Notes under the pieces: model-generated
What the model was told of the DNA's origin: nothing
What the model saw: the letters and a program-made list of their open reading frames with translations, nothing else
The model's database searches: none
Part shown: in pieces, positions 18,988-30,040 of the stretch
Layout of the letters: each line of letters begins with the position of its first letter
Numbering within the stretch: position 1 is the stretch's first letter
Made by a program: the position numbers and the translations under genes
Assembly: GCA_020137815.1 (NCBI GenBank)
Contig: CM035350.1
Span: 62,001 to 126,000, forward strand
Direction: 5' to 3'
DNA length: 64,000 nucleotides
Source: Hormiphora californensis
Lineage: Eukaryota; Ctenophora; Tentaculata; Cydippida; Pleurobrachiidae

Positions 18988-21900
18988 CTAAACACCTGCA
19001 GCAAGTTCCATTTTGCGTCGAAGGTTCCGTGCTCCTAACTTTCCTGGGTTGGCGTCTCGATGTCGCTTGATAGTGAGTGCTGTGTTGACTTGCCGCATAT
19101 GTCCAGAAACTCGGCCAACAGCTTTGGACGTCAATGCCACATTTCGCTCAACGTGTTGGGAATGGCATGGAACTGTAGTTATCAACGGAAGGGCGGTGTA
19201 CTGCTCCAAATCTTCACCTAAAGAAATGTTAATTGTTAAATTAGATCTGATATAACACCTCTCAACATTAATTTTTGACTATTTTATTGAGATTTTAAGC
19301 AGATGTCGAGTTACCTTTAACTATAGGGGGTTCTTGAACCAGGCATACTTCACCGGTGTCCGAAATGAACGTCCATTGGCCAGAGAACTCGGGACGGTCC
19401 TGTAAGAGTGTAAATATTAGGTTTTCCGTAAATTTAGTTATGTTATTACATAAAACATATATGTATTATGTATTAGAGCGGCGACAAACCTTTCTTAGAA
19501 CTGTAATTTCAAGGAGTGAAGTGGCATTGAAGTTTAGTGGGGGGGGCCAACGCTCATTTTTTATATATTTTTATATATTTTATATACCTTTTTTTTGGAA
19601 AAAAAAAACATAATTTTTTATATATACAGTCGGACCCCGATTTAACGGCCCCCGATTTAGCGGCACCCCGATTTAACGGCAGGATAAATTTCCCCCAAAA
19701 TTTTTTGAACTTTTTTTTGAAATTTTTTGAATTTTATTTTTGAAGATTTTTTTGAAAAACCACGTCCAAATCGTGTTTGGAAGCGGTGCATCTTATTGCA
19801 TGTCTTGCCGGTAATTAGACGGTTCGAAACGAACAGATATGTGATCCCCATGAGGCCCATCGAATCGCAATTTTGACGCTTGTTAAACTGGCCTCATGGG
19901 GATCACGTATCGGTTCGTTTCGAACCGTCTAATTAGCGACAGGACGTGCGATAAGATGCACTGATTCGAAACACGATTCGGACGTGGTTGATATACCTTT
20001 GAAAAATTTTCATAACTTTTTTTGCAAAATTTTACAGAATGATTGTCAATGCTTTGATCGGTGCTCCCCATGAATTTTCAGAGAAAAAATATATTTTGAA
20101 ATTCAAATTCTTCCTCACCCCGCTTAAAGTGCCCCGATTCGGCATGGTTTGTTTGTTTGTTTGTTTGTCACTAAACCATGGGATACGCTCAGCAAACCTC
20201 CATACCAACCCGGGTATGTGGTAACTATGGCGCTGAGTCCCTTTCTCTCCCCTGGGAGAGAAAGAGACTCATGGTTTAAATTTCTGGAACATTTGAGAGG
20301 ATCTTGGTCCGTTAAGTAACGTTTTGCCTTTGAGAGGGTCTTGGTCGGGTAGGTAACATTTTGCCTTTGAGAGGGTCTTGGTCTTGAAAATAGGTAACGG
20401 TTTGCATTTGAGAGGGTCTTGGTCGGGTAGGTAACGTTTTGCCTTTGAGAGGGTCTTGGTCTGGTTTGATTTTTTCCCTGCCCGGGTGATTGCCGAAGGC
20501 AATCACCCGGGATGATGTTTTTAGCACGCACGTGCTAAAAAGATCATTCAGGGTTTAGAAATCAGCAGATCGTGGAGTTAACTAAAATGTCCGTCTGTCC
20601 ACCGTTACCGGCGCCGCGCACATAACAACGCTCTTTGAATGAGTCAGTCGTCCGCAAAGTTATCCCACAACGGACATGGTATCACGTATCGCTTCGTCTA
20701 ATTAGCAGCAAGACATGCGATAAGATGCAGTGATTCGATAAACGATTCGGACGTGGTTGATATAGAAACCTTAGAAAATTTTTATAACTTATTTTGAAAT
20801 TATCTTGAAATTACTTTCTTTTTCTAATCAGAAATGATCATGTAATCAATACATGGACATTGCATTTAACACTTAGAGGTGTTTTAGTATAGCATTTTGG
20901 ACAAAAATAGGGTTTTATGGGCCAAATATGCTCTACCCCGATTTAACGGACACCCCGATTTAACGGACAAAACCCTTTCCCCCGAGGGTGCCGTTAAATC
21001 GGGGTCCGACTGTATATAAAATATATAAAAATATATAAAAATACATATGAATATATAAAAATATATAAAAATATATATAAAGTATATAAAAATATATAAA
21101 AAATTGTGCCGAAAGTGTGAAAACAGAAAGCTGTTTTTCGCCATAGCGGGATCAAATATCATTCAATTGATCTCAAACTTGGTCAGCATCTTCATCTAGA
21201 TAATCCTGATGATTTTCCGTCATCAATGTGACGTTTGTAACATCGTGACGTCGCGTCAATAACGTCATGACGTCAAAATGACGTCAAAAATGATTCGTTT
21301 TTTTAGTTTCGCGATCCCAACCTCTCTTCACCAGTTCTAGTACATCTGCACGGATCAACATACAAAAAATGATTGAAATCACACCAAAACTGGTAGATAT
21401 TATTAGGCCGGAACCTCTCTTCACCAGTTCTACTTTTGACAGTGCATAATTCACTTTTGAACACATTCTCAATTATGTAAAACAGCTATCACCCTCTCAA
21501 ACACTTAAATTAACTCTATGAAACATATTCAAGTGAACAATAGATGGAAATAATCCCCTTTTTTGAAAGTAAAAGGGGTGAAAAAAGGGTTTATTTTATA
21601 TATTTTTATATATTTTTATATATTATTTATATAACTTTATATATTTTTATATATTTTTATATATTTTTATATATTTTTATATATTTTTATATATTTTTAT
21701 ATATATATAAAAAATTCCAAAATTAAGGAAATATATAAAAAATTCGTTGGCCCCCCCCCCCCCCAGTTTAGTTTAGGCTTATTAAACCTCCTATTATGAA
21801 CTGGAAATGTTCTGAGATCCTTAATTATCGATATGGCCTGTTGCCGGATTTCAATATCTTCGTGAGCTGTAGATAAATACAGTTATTAGATTTGTTTATA

Positions 21901-24526
21901 ACACGAACAATAAGGATTGAGGATCATTTCTATATACACCTTAATATTATGATGAACTACTGCAATTTCTTACCCAGCATTCCTATCAATATATTAGTTG
22001 GGTGCCCGAAGTAGGGGTTATTCTGTAAGGATTTTTGTACGGCCTTCATTTGGTTGTTATTCCGGATACCTCTAGCTAAGTCTAGGGCCTTTAAAAGGTG
22101 GGCGGATCCTTCTTCTATTCTCCACTTGTACATTACTCCGGAAAACATCTGCAGCAAAAGAAAGCAATGTAATAATAGCATATAAAGTTCGCAGTATTAA
22201 TTAATTAATATTTAAAGTAGTAGTAGCTGTAGTAGTGGCAAAGGAACTATAATCTTACCTTGGCATAGTAGCCAACAACGAACGTTGCAAGATCCCGAGC
22301 TGCTGTATAGTCCGGGTCCGACTTATCCATGGTGATGTACAACCGGATCAGTCTAGTTCCGAGGTTCATCCACCGGGCTGTGTGAACCACGCCTATCGCT
22401 TGTTTTCCTAAACTCGCTGGGAAATCTAGGGCATCTGCAGTAGGTAGAAGGTTGTGTTATTTTAGGGCCGGTTCGCCAGATGGAGAGATAGAGAGGTGAG
22501 AGAGAGGGAGATACATTGAGTGAGTGAAGGAGTGAGATTACAAACCTTGTGTGACATAGTGGCACATTTTCAGTAATTTCTGTGCATCTTGATTTAATGT
22601 TTTCAAGACCACATCTGGCATCAGTGGGAAGTCCACTGCTATCGGTTCAAAATCCCTCCGAACAGGAATTCCATGCAGCTGATGTTGAGCATCATTGCAT
22701 ATCCTCTTACCAACAGTTCCAGGGTAAGAATCCGGGCCATCTGCTGGTTTGTCCAGTAGTTCAAAAACTGCCCTACAATTAAAGAAAAACATTGTTATAA
22801 ACAAATCAGAATTATCGATCTGACATATTGATTTAGGTAAAACTGTAAATCTGTTCACTGCGAAACTTAGTGAAAAATGAAGCAATTTACCTTGGATTCA
22901 GCTCAAACTGATGTAGCAAACAAACTGACCACTGTAGCTGCTTCTTTCCAACCGATGTCTGGAGCTCGGTCATGAAACCTTTGTGAATACCTACAGAGAG
23001 GAGTGAGGTATTAATTCAGCACTGACGTTGGTGGGATCCGATTAATTTAAATAATCAGAATATGGAAACTAGTACTAACCTGTGTTAACAGAGGTTCCAT
23101 CACCACCAACTACTCTTACGTTCGACAGATCCAATCCAAGACTCTCCAAATAGTTAGCCAGCTCTATCGCAATTTTTCTACCTGCATAATGGAGTTGAGT
23201 TAACTTCAAATACGAACTGTGCAACTGTATTAAATCAAAACAAACATATACATAGTTAAAACTAATTTGTAAAATGTGTTAGTCTAGAAAAGGAATGTAA
23301 CCTACCAGTAATGCTCTCTTCCTTTTCTAATCTCTTCTGAGCCTCGGTTGCTTTCCCTCTTTTCTTTTTACTGATCTTTTTCTTCAGTGGTGCTCTCTTG
23401 TATTGGCCGGCTTGGGTACTGCCCATCCACAGTATAACCTCTCTACGTTCCCCTTGTCATCCCCAGCATACACTACTACCGTAACATGCGTCTCTGGTGT
23501 ATGTTCTATACGCCCTCTATTATCCTCTTTATTAAGTACAGCTGTTCTCCTATCTTCCTTGCAGTCAGCAAAAATACCTAAATATTGTTGTCTTATTACC
23601 GGCAAGAACGATACAAGCTCATAGTGCTATAATAAAGCCGAATCAAACTAGAACTAGCATTCCCCCACCTGCAGTAGTTTCACTTACCATAAACTTGTTT
23701 TCCTGCTAGTGACTTCACTGCTCCTGTACTTGCGAACTCCATGGCACGCCTCATCTTGTCCGATGTAATAACTTCGTAGTACGGATCTCCGTTAGCTTGG
23801 GCATCCGTCCTGCGGAGTTCTGTGCAGAATTGGGCCGCGTTCTCAGGACTATTTTCAAATCTTAAAGCTACTTCGGCAACCTTAGCATAATATTTGTAGT
23901 TATGTTTAGGAATTCTAAATAAACGTCGCTTAGTAGTTGGTGTGTAAGATTTATTGTCAAGTCTGTCATTGTCACTGTCACTGTCACTGTCACTACTATC
24001 CTGATCAGAGAGATAAATATAATCAGCGTCGCAGGCAGGTTCATTATCACGGTCATCAACAATATCTGCCACCTTGATAATTGCAATTGGAAAGGGTGGT
24101 TATGACTATGAGTGTATACTATATCAGATGTACTAATAAACTAAGAATTCATGATGATAATGTACAACTTACATCGCTAACATATGATCGAACAGGTCGA
24201 ACAGGTCTGAGTCGACTCAGTCGGGTGCTCGTAGGTGCATTATCATTCTCAACTGCTTTGGTGGAACCGGAGGCAAGCTGGTCTTCTTCCTTTATAGCAA
24301 GAAAATGTGCGAGGACGTTCCGAGAAGTTAAAGCAATGTGGGGCTGGTTAATATCGATTTTAGCAGAGCCAATAAACTCGTTGAGGGATCCAAAAGTCAT
24401 CGAGATAGTCAAGCGAATAATGATATCATGATACGAGTTGGGAAAAGGTAGTCTCTTTCTCAAAACACGTGATTTGTCACGTGTTTTAAGACAATCCCGG
24501 CTCAAAGCGGTCGGGATTGGGAACAT
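18988..24526 (-). CDS. Transposase-like protein of an uncharacterised invertebrate family, disrupted
   Basis: Eleven exons: 24173-24526, 23688-24072, 23306-23577, 23080-23181, 22891-22990, 22546-22772, 22259-22434, 21974-22148, 21765-21866 plus 19490-19530 (one exon split by an insertion), 19315-19399, 18988-19217; about 750 aa. Diagnostic stretches are RVVGGDGTSVNTGIHKGFM, QWSVCLLHQFELNPRAVFE, LLDKPADGPDSYPG and VPCHSQHVERNVALTSKAV. These match a family of unnamed proteins I recall from cnidarian and arthropod genomes, which look RNase H-fold/transposase-derived. The acidic serine tract DSSDSDSDSDND is in exon 2. All junction phases agree except within exon 3, where one base appears missing near 23430-23450. 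With that break and the insertion the present copy is probably not functional. Confidence 0.65.
19757..19995. repeat. Inverted repeat with about 100-bp arms
   Basis: AACCACGTCCAAATCGTG at 19757 pairs with CACGATTCGGACGTGGTT ending near 19990. Matches continue inward through GTAATTAGACGGTTCGAAAC to GTGATCCCCATGAGGCC. A third, single-arm copy lies at about 20680-20762. Confidence 0.8.
20293..20465. repeat. 37-41 bp tandem repeat
   Basis: Five copies of a unit starting TGAGAGGGTCTTGGTCGGGT begin at about 20293, 20331, 20368, 20409 and 20446. The short ORFs read across it on the minus strand are repeat translation, not genes. Confidence 0.85.
20476..20553. other. Three-way-junction element, copy 2
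   Basis: Outer stem CCCTG (20476-20480) with CAGGG (20549-20553). Arm 1 is GGGTGATTGCC with GGCAATCACCC around GAA (20484-20508). Arm 2 (20512-20547) pairs ATGAT with ATCAT and TTTTTAGCAC with GTGCTAAAAA. Compared with copy 1, the A-T pair in arm 1 is replaced by T-A and arm 2 has a different sequence but still pairs. Confidence 0.75.
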
Positions 24527-24763
24527 CCTACTCGATCTACTGATTGAGATTTACTAACTAGGTACTTCCTCTTTCAGATCTCTTCCTGTTGCTCGGACCA
24601 CACTTTAAGTCCAGGTCTTGTTTCAGGAAACACCGCTAAATTAGTAGCCTGCTCTTGCATTTGGATCAATGGAACCAGTGTCTGTATATCTTTTCAGAAT
24701 TCCAATATAATATTTCCAATCTCTCTCCCTCTCTCAGGGTTTAACCATTCCATTTCTCTCTGG
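24527..24763. other. Upstream region of the transposase-like gene
   Basis: Between the putative start at 24526 and the right arm of the inverted repeat. No ORF or repeat recognised; presumed promoter. Confidence 0.35.
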
Positions 24764-25014
24764 GTGACGCGCTCGTGTGTAAGATCGCGAGCACTACTAA
24801 TTGGGTTGGGGGAGAGAGCACGTGACATGATCACGTGACAGTGTATCATAGTGTCAGCAGTGGAACGCAGCGCACAGTCAAGTTCATTTAGGAGCACGGT
24901 TACACCTGAAGACATGCTCGTAGATCAAAAATTTTGACAGATTCGGAATCAGCGTTAAAAATTCCATCTAGTAAGATGAGGTACAAAAAATTGATTTTTA
25001 AATCCAACACCCTA
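24764..25014. repeat. Right arm of the 250-bp inverted repeat
   Basis: Reverse complement of 18383-18632. It contains E-box/palindromic GCACGTGACATGATCACGTG-type sequence. Immediately after it, GTGAAATCAAAATGGGACTT appears at about 25020, again at about 25112, and once more upstream of F-box gene 2 (about 27537). Confidence 0.9.
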
Positions 25015-25569
25015 GAGGAGTGAAATCAAAATGGGACTTTCATCATCATTATCATCATCAATAAACATTTAATATCCCGCTTTATAGCATATTGGTAAGA
25101 TTAGAGGTGAGGAGTGAAATCAAAATGGGACTTTGTCAAAGTCACTTTGACCAATACCAACAGTCCAATGGTCATCCCTTGGTTTTTTTAAGTCTATTCC
25201 TTTTTGTCAGATTACGCGGCTGGCTCGCGGAGCGTCGTGCGAAGCGAGGGTTACGAAAATAATTGAAGGGATAATTGTCGTCTATTCTTCGTCTCTTATA
25301 ATGGGGCGGCATGGTTATTGGTTGTTTCCTCTCTTATACTACTGCATGCTCTAAATAGGGAGATATAAATTTATTAGAAGATACGTGGGTGTTTTTAGGT
25401 AACACTTCCAGGTGGAAGATAAATACCAAATATTCGCCAAAGACAACGAACATTTAAAATTTAAATATATGTAGTGTAAAACGAGTCATTTTGGTTCAAA
25501 AAGGTATAAATTTGTTTGTTGAACATGTAATTCTTATACAACTAAAACAATAACATTTATATTTATTTG
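25015..25569. other. Spacer downstream of F-box gene 2
   Basis: Contains a TCATCATTATCATCATCA tract near 25040, the GTGAAATCAAAATGGGACTT repeats, and the 3' flank of F-box gene 2. No gene recognised. Confidence 0.4.
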
Positions 25570-27501
25570 TTATTTTGAAAAGGAGATGCTATAACTGCCA
25601 TCTAAAATGATAAATTTGGGAACACACTTGGGATCGACAGTTATTTTGTTTTCGGAAAATCGACTATCATATTTAATGTGCAGTTTAGGATTACAACGTT
25701 CTTTCACAGAAACTAGTTCGAGAAATATTCCAGTTATTTTATTACAATTACTGATACAAAGTTCCTTCAGTTTCTCCAAATGATTAATGATAAATGCTAG
25801 CTCACTGTCCTGGATGTCTGATCGCGATAGTGTAAGGCTCGTCAAGGATTTACAAAATGACAGAGAAACAATGTTCCTTCCACTCGCAGAGATTTTGAGT
25901 TTTCGAACTCTTGACATCAGACGAAACGCATCGTTGCCTGGATTATCATTGTCTGTACCAGGGCAAATGAGCTCAATATCCATACGGTGAATCTTTGGGC
26001 ACATCTCCATTATTTCTGGCAGACATCTTTTCATAGAAAACCGGAAACCACTACAAGACAACTCCTTTAGATTTGGCGTTCGAGCTAAAAGAGTCAAAAA
26101 CTTCGAGGACAAGTCGGGATCACTCCTTATAAAGACATCCCATACAGACAATCGGGTCAACTTAGGAAAATCTGGAAGTCGGTGGAGATTTTCGTTAATT
26201 AGAAACGTGAAGGGAATCGTCAGTTGTTCCAGAGTCTTGCTAAAAGAAAGCAGGATTTCCATTATCGTCTGGCTGTCAACTTTTCTGCAATTGTCAGTGA
26301 AAGATATCCACTCGATAGGATTTCCGTACAGCATTTTAGCAATTGACTTTCCTGTCATATTTGCACAGCCGTGAAAGCCAAATAACGCAAGTTTGGGCAT
26401 TCTGGACAGCAAGTATCCTAAAGATTTTTCCTCCAGACTCTCACATTCCAAGATGTCAAGATACTTCAAGTTTTTGAAATATGGTAAAGGATTAGGGCCG
26501 ATCAGGAAAGATCCTCTGATGAATAACCGCTCCAATGTTTCTGACACATTGCCAAAGATTTTGTTCAATACCAAAGGTGATTTTCTTCGGTAAGGTAAGG
26601 GTAATAACTTTCCATCGAAATTTTTTAGAGGAGAAAGGTTTAGGTAAAGTTCACGAAGTGGATGTTTCTTTAAACTGCTGGCAAGACAGTCCTCTGAGTT
26701 GAAATTTGCATCTCCTAATTCGAGCTTCTGAAGGAATGGCTGGTTTGAAATGATTTGGCAAAACCGATCCTCGGCACAATTTTGGTTCCAAAGGTTGTTT
26801 ATATCAAGACTCTCGAGTGTTCTGGGCAAGTAAACAGCTGCAGCGTGTGCCAAAGCTATGGACATTGTACGACACCGCAAGCGCAGCGACTTCAAATGTG
26901 TTATCGTGTTTAGAGCCATTAAGTTCTCCATCGAAATGTCGCATTCAACGTCATCGACAACTTCTTTAAAGGTGTTAAGAGCCTCCTCTATAACCTCATC
27001 TTCACAAGTGATGGTTTTACAAAAATTATTGTAACGTATCGGTGGAGAGATGGCTTCATCAGATACGAATCGAAATCGAACCGACCGCAGAGCGTCTCTG
27101 GACAGGTTGAACCATAGCTTGCAGACCTTGCTACATTTCAGCAACTCAAGAGGGTCAAGAAAGGTAAAAATGTGAAGAATAACTTCGTCTGGTAGCTGAT
27201 GAAGACTCGATTCTCCCTTAACCATCCTTTCTGTCGTGAACTCTGCAAATCGATGTTTACTCTGTTGAGACTCTGCTTGGTCGTCGACACTGGAAGCAGT
27301 CCTGGATTTCCGTGAAAGCAACAATGCTAATAACAGTTCAGACCAAGTTCTGGAAACAGCACGACAGTTCAGGAGATCAGGTAAGTCCAGATAGCGAAAA
27401 ATGAACAGGAGAACTTCGCCGGGTAGATAATTGAAGGGAGACTTGTTCAATCGAGGCCTTTTACTGAGTGGCTCGGTATTTTCTTCATCATCTTTTGACA
27501 T
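25570..27501 (-). CDS. F-box/LRR protein with two F-boxes (paralogue 2)
   Basis: Single-exon ORF of 643 codons, colinear with paralogue 1. The first 60 residues are nearly identical; the LRR part is more diverged (e.g. LESLDINNLWNQNCAED against LESLDINNDRNQHGAED). Two F-boxes (YLPGEVLLFIFRYLDLPDLL and QLPDEVILHIFTFLDPLELL) precede the LRRs. An AAATAAATATAAA stretch right after the stop could serve polyadenylation. Expected role: substrate receptor of an SCF ubiquitin ligase. Strong divergence in the LRR with a conserved F-box end fits change in target specificity. The copies are in direct orientation about 9.15 kb apart. Confidence 0.9.
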   Translation of the reverse strand: MSKDDEENTEPLSKRPRLNKSPFNYLPGEVLLFIFRYLDLPDLLNCRAVSRTWSELLLALLLSRKSRTASSVDDQAESQQSKHRFAEFTTERMVKGESSLHQLPDEVILHIFTFLDPLELLKCSKVCKLWFNLSRDALRSVRFRFVSDEAISPPIRYNNFCKTITCEDEVIEEALNTFKEVVDDVECDISMENLMALNTITHLKSLRLRCRTMSIALAHAAAVYLPRTLESLDINNLWNQNCAEDRFCQIISNQPFLQKLELGDANFNSEDCLASSLKKHPLRELYLNLSPLKNFDGKLLPLPYRRKSPLVLNKIFGNVSETLERLFIRGSFLIGPNPLPYFKNLKYLDILECESLEEKSLGYLLSRMPKLALFGFHGCANMTGKSIAKMLYGNPIEWISFTDNCRKVDSQTIMEILLSFSKTLEQLTIPFTFLINENLHRLPDFPKLTRLSVWDVFIRSDPDLSSKFLTLLARTPNLKELSCSGFRFSMKRCLPEIMEMCPKIHRMDIELICPGTDNDNPGNDAFRLMSRVRKLKISASGRNIVSLSFCKSLTSLTLSRSDIQDSELAFIINHLEKLKELCISNCNKITGIFLELVSVKERCNPKLHIKYDSRFSENKITVDPKCVPKFIILDGSYSISFSK

Positions 27502-27572
27502 GCTCTAAAGAGGGAAATAAAACTTGAGGTGAGGAATGAAATCAAAATGGGACTTTGTATGTAAATGTAATA

Positions 27573-27744
27573 CAGTCGGACCCCGATTTAGGGCCCCCCG
27601 ATTTAGTGGCACCCCGATTTAGGGACAGGATTTTTTCCCCCCGATATAGGAAATTAACCTTATTTGACCCCGATTTAGTGGACACCCCGATTTAGTGGAC
27701 AAGAGCCTTTCCCCCGAGGGTGTCCCTAAATCGGGGTCCGACTG
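27573..27744. mobile_element. pogo/Tigger-like MITE, copy 1
   Basis: 172-bp element with ends CAGTCGGACCCCGATTTAG and complement, flanked by TA. Interior repeats the ten-base motif CCCCGATTTA about five times. Sits about 70 bp upstream of F-box gene 2. Same family as 41765-41934. Confidence 0.9.
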
Positions 27745-27774
27745 TATATCGTTTTATTAAAACTCTATATTTGT

Positions 27775-27831
27775 AAATTTAGTCCAAAAACCAATCAAAT
27801 ATCTATCTCTCTCTCTCTCTCTCTCTCACAC

Positions 27832-27898
<67 letters not shown>

Positions 27899-28123
27899 CT
27901 CTCTCACTGTTTCTTTCACAATATCTTCCTTTTTTCTCTCTCCTCTTATTTATCTCTCTGTCTTTCTTGATTATATCTCACCCTTTCTATCCTAATTTAC
28001 TTTGCCTTTATCTCTCTCGATATCCATCATTTATGACAGTTATAGCCTAAAGGTGTTACCTCCGTGACACCACATGGGCCCGGGCATCCAAACTAATTTA
28101 TTTAATTGGTTTTTGGACTAAAT
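27775..28123. mobile_element. CT-core inverted-repeat element, copy 1
   Basis: The right arm (about 28036-28123: CCTAAAGGTGTTACC...GGTTTTTGGACT) is the same as at 36873-36952. A truncated left arm (AGTCCAAAAACCAATCAAAT) starts near 27780. The core is a long (CT)n microsatellite (27790-27895). Confidence 0.6.
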
Positions 28124-28984
28124 TTCTGTTCTTTTTGGCGTAAAATAGAAAAAGCTATTTTTTCGGAACTTTTCCTGATTTCTGCATATTTTCGAATTTG
28201 AATAATTCATAAATATGCGAATAACGACTAAACGGTGAGAGATACGACTTTTTGTCAGGGGGACGACCCCCCATAAATCGACTATTCTTCGCTGGAATAT
28301 GTCCATGAAAACGTTCTAGGACCATCCGAAGTGGAAATATTAAGAATATGCATTAAATCATGAATCGGTGCATAAATATGCAAATAACGGCTTAACGGTG
28401 CGAGATGAAGATTTTTTTCCCGAGTAAGACCCCCCATAAATTACTATTTTGCGTCGAAATATGTCCATGAGAACGTTCTAAAACTAGTTAATACCAATAT
28501 ATTCATTAAATTTTACATAATTTATGCATAATTTATGACTTCCCATACTCAAATCAAGATTTTATATAGCCTATTACACGTAGAATAGTCGATTTATGGG
28601 GGGTCTTCCCCGGGACAAAAAGCTCTAAATCCAGCCGTTTTCGCTCTAAGTGTTTTGCAAAAAGGTGGTGCGTATGTATCAGAGTAAGCGTTTGGGACCC
28701 CCTCGTAACTATTGAACGGAACCATCGATCCACTTGAAATTTTGAAGACTAATAGATATCATTGAGGTTGCTTTACATACAAAATTTCAGCTCTTAGCTT
28801 GTCGGGAACATGGTTTAATAAGCGCTCAAAAAGGGCGATAGTCGCATCCGTATGGTATACTGCCGAAGTGAAAATATTGAAAATATGCATAAAATCATGA
28901 ATAGGTGCGTAAATATGCAAATGACGGCTTAACGATGCGAGATAGAGATTTTTTGTCCCGAGTAAGACCCCCCATATCAATAAG
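28124..28984. repeat. 163-bp satellite-like repeat, block 1
   Basis: CATAAATATGC recurs at about 28208 and 28371, and a diverged CGTAAATATGC near 28908. CCCCCCATAAAT... and ATATGTCCATGA blocks repeat with the same spacing of about 163 bp. Block 2 is at 36990-37610. Confidence 0.75.
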
Positions 28985-29324
28985 CTCAACTTCATCATCC
29001 AAGGCATCGAAATCCATAACATTTTCACTGTCTTTATCATGGTACTTCCTGAACAATTTTTCCCAGCCGTGTTCCCTAATTTCTGGCTTTCTCTCTTTTA
29101 TGTTGATCTCACATTTTAAGCCTTTTGATGCCTGCAAACACGGTGTACCCTCGAACAATCTTTTGATCGCCCAAGTTTTCCAGGGCCATTAATACCCTAT
29201 AATTCCAGTATTCTATCGCTCTTGTCTGAGCTTCATTTAAGTTCTCCCAATACCTCCGCTCAGCTCTTATCAAATCGCCTTGTTCTTCCTCCCACGTCCT
29301 TGCTATCACCGGTATATATTCCAT
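28985..29324 (-). pseudogene. Unidentified coding fragment with one frame break
   Basis: Starts MEYIPVIARTWEEEQGDLIR and continues ...RYWENLNEAQTRAIEYWNYR. After a one-base shift near 29165 it continues ...LKCEINIKERKPEIREHGW and DSENVMDFDALDDEVELID before entering the 163-bp satellite. The composition looks truly protein-coding. No family recognised. It may be a fragment of a mobile-element or host gene. Confidence 0.35.
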
Positions 29325-29374
29325 TCTAGCTATGCAATTATTTAGTTAGTGTGTGTTTGTTGGGGGGGTTCAAC

Positions 29375-30040
29375 CTAAAAATTTCCATTTCCATTTGCCA
29401 AAATCCGGGTATCGATGGAAATTTTTAGAATTTTTTAGAAATTTTTAGAAGTTTTTAGTACTAAAAATTTCCAAAAATTTCTAAAAATTTCCAAAAATTT
29501 CCATCAATTTCCAAAAATTTCCAAAAATTTCCAAAAATTTCCATTGACCAAGAAAAGAAAAACTAACAAAAACATGAAAATATACAAACACAGTTGTCGC
29601 AGAACTGGTTACTTTTCCTTACCTCTTGTGAGCACTGAGCATCAATAAATCATTTAATAATAGGTCAAAAACATCGAGATCATATATTGTTTGGCAATCC
29701 GTACAATTTCTTCAGAAATCATAGATTCATTGGCCAACTAAGGCCAACTAAGGGCGTCTCGAAAACTTATTGAAAAGTAAGTTACCAAATAGCACAAGAT
29801 ACCTTACATTCCTTCGGACGGAATGCCTAATACCGTAGTAGATCGGGTTTCTTAGCATACAAAATAGAAACTTTAAACTCTTTTTTAAGCTAGATCACTG
29901 TAGATCATGGATGTAGCTTGTATAACTAACTTACTGTCGAAAACATGCAAAGATTACCTGTCATTAGCTTACAATTGGGTTACCGAAAAACTTCTAAAAA
30001 CTTCTAAAAATTTCTAAAAATTTCCATTTACTTTGTTACC
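29375..30040. repeat. AATTTCC / GGAAATT low-complexity repeats
   Basis: Repeats of TTTTTAGAAA and CCAAAAATTT form an imperfect inverted repeat at 29400-29560. A related stretch (CTTCTAAAAATTTCC) recurs at about 29990-30030. Possibly the two ends of one element. No gene between them. Confidence 0.5.

Larger units (their letters stand above)
19627..21012. mobile_element. pogo/Tigger-like element nested in the hAT-like insertion
   Basis: 1386-bp element starting CAGTCGGACCCCGATTTAAC and ending with its complement, flanked by TA. Tigger/pogo elements begin CAG(T) and duplicate TA. Terminal zones repeat the CCCCGATTTAACGG motif. The interior has no transposase. It carries a long inverted repeat (19757-19995), a 37-41 bp tandem array (20293-20465) and copy 2 of the three-way-junction element. 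Confidence 0.85.
19539..21764. mobile_element. hAT-like insertion splitting exon 9 of the transposase-like gene
   Basis: 2226-bp block with terminal inverted repeats GGGGGGGGCCAACG (left) and its complement (right). It is flanked by perfect 8-bp duplications AGTTTAGT at 19531-19538 and 21765-21772. Removing it with one duplication restores the exon frame across ...KPKLNFNATS. Both subterminal regions are (TTTATATAT)n. No transposase ORF; it contains the pogo-like element at 19627-21012. Confidence 0.85.

Noticed and set aside
20124-20531. Repetitive minus-strand ORFs
   Set aside because: Repeat translations of the 37-41 bp tandem array within a transposon.
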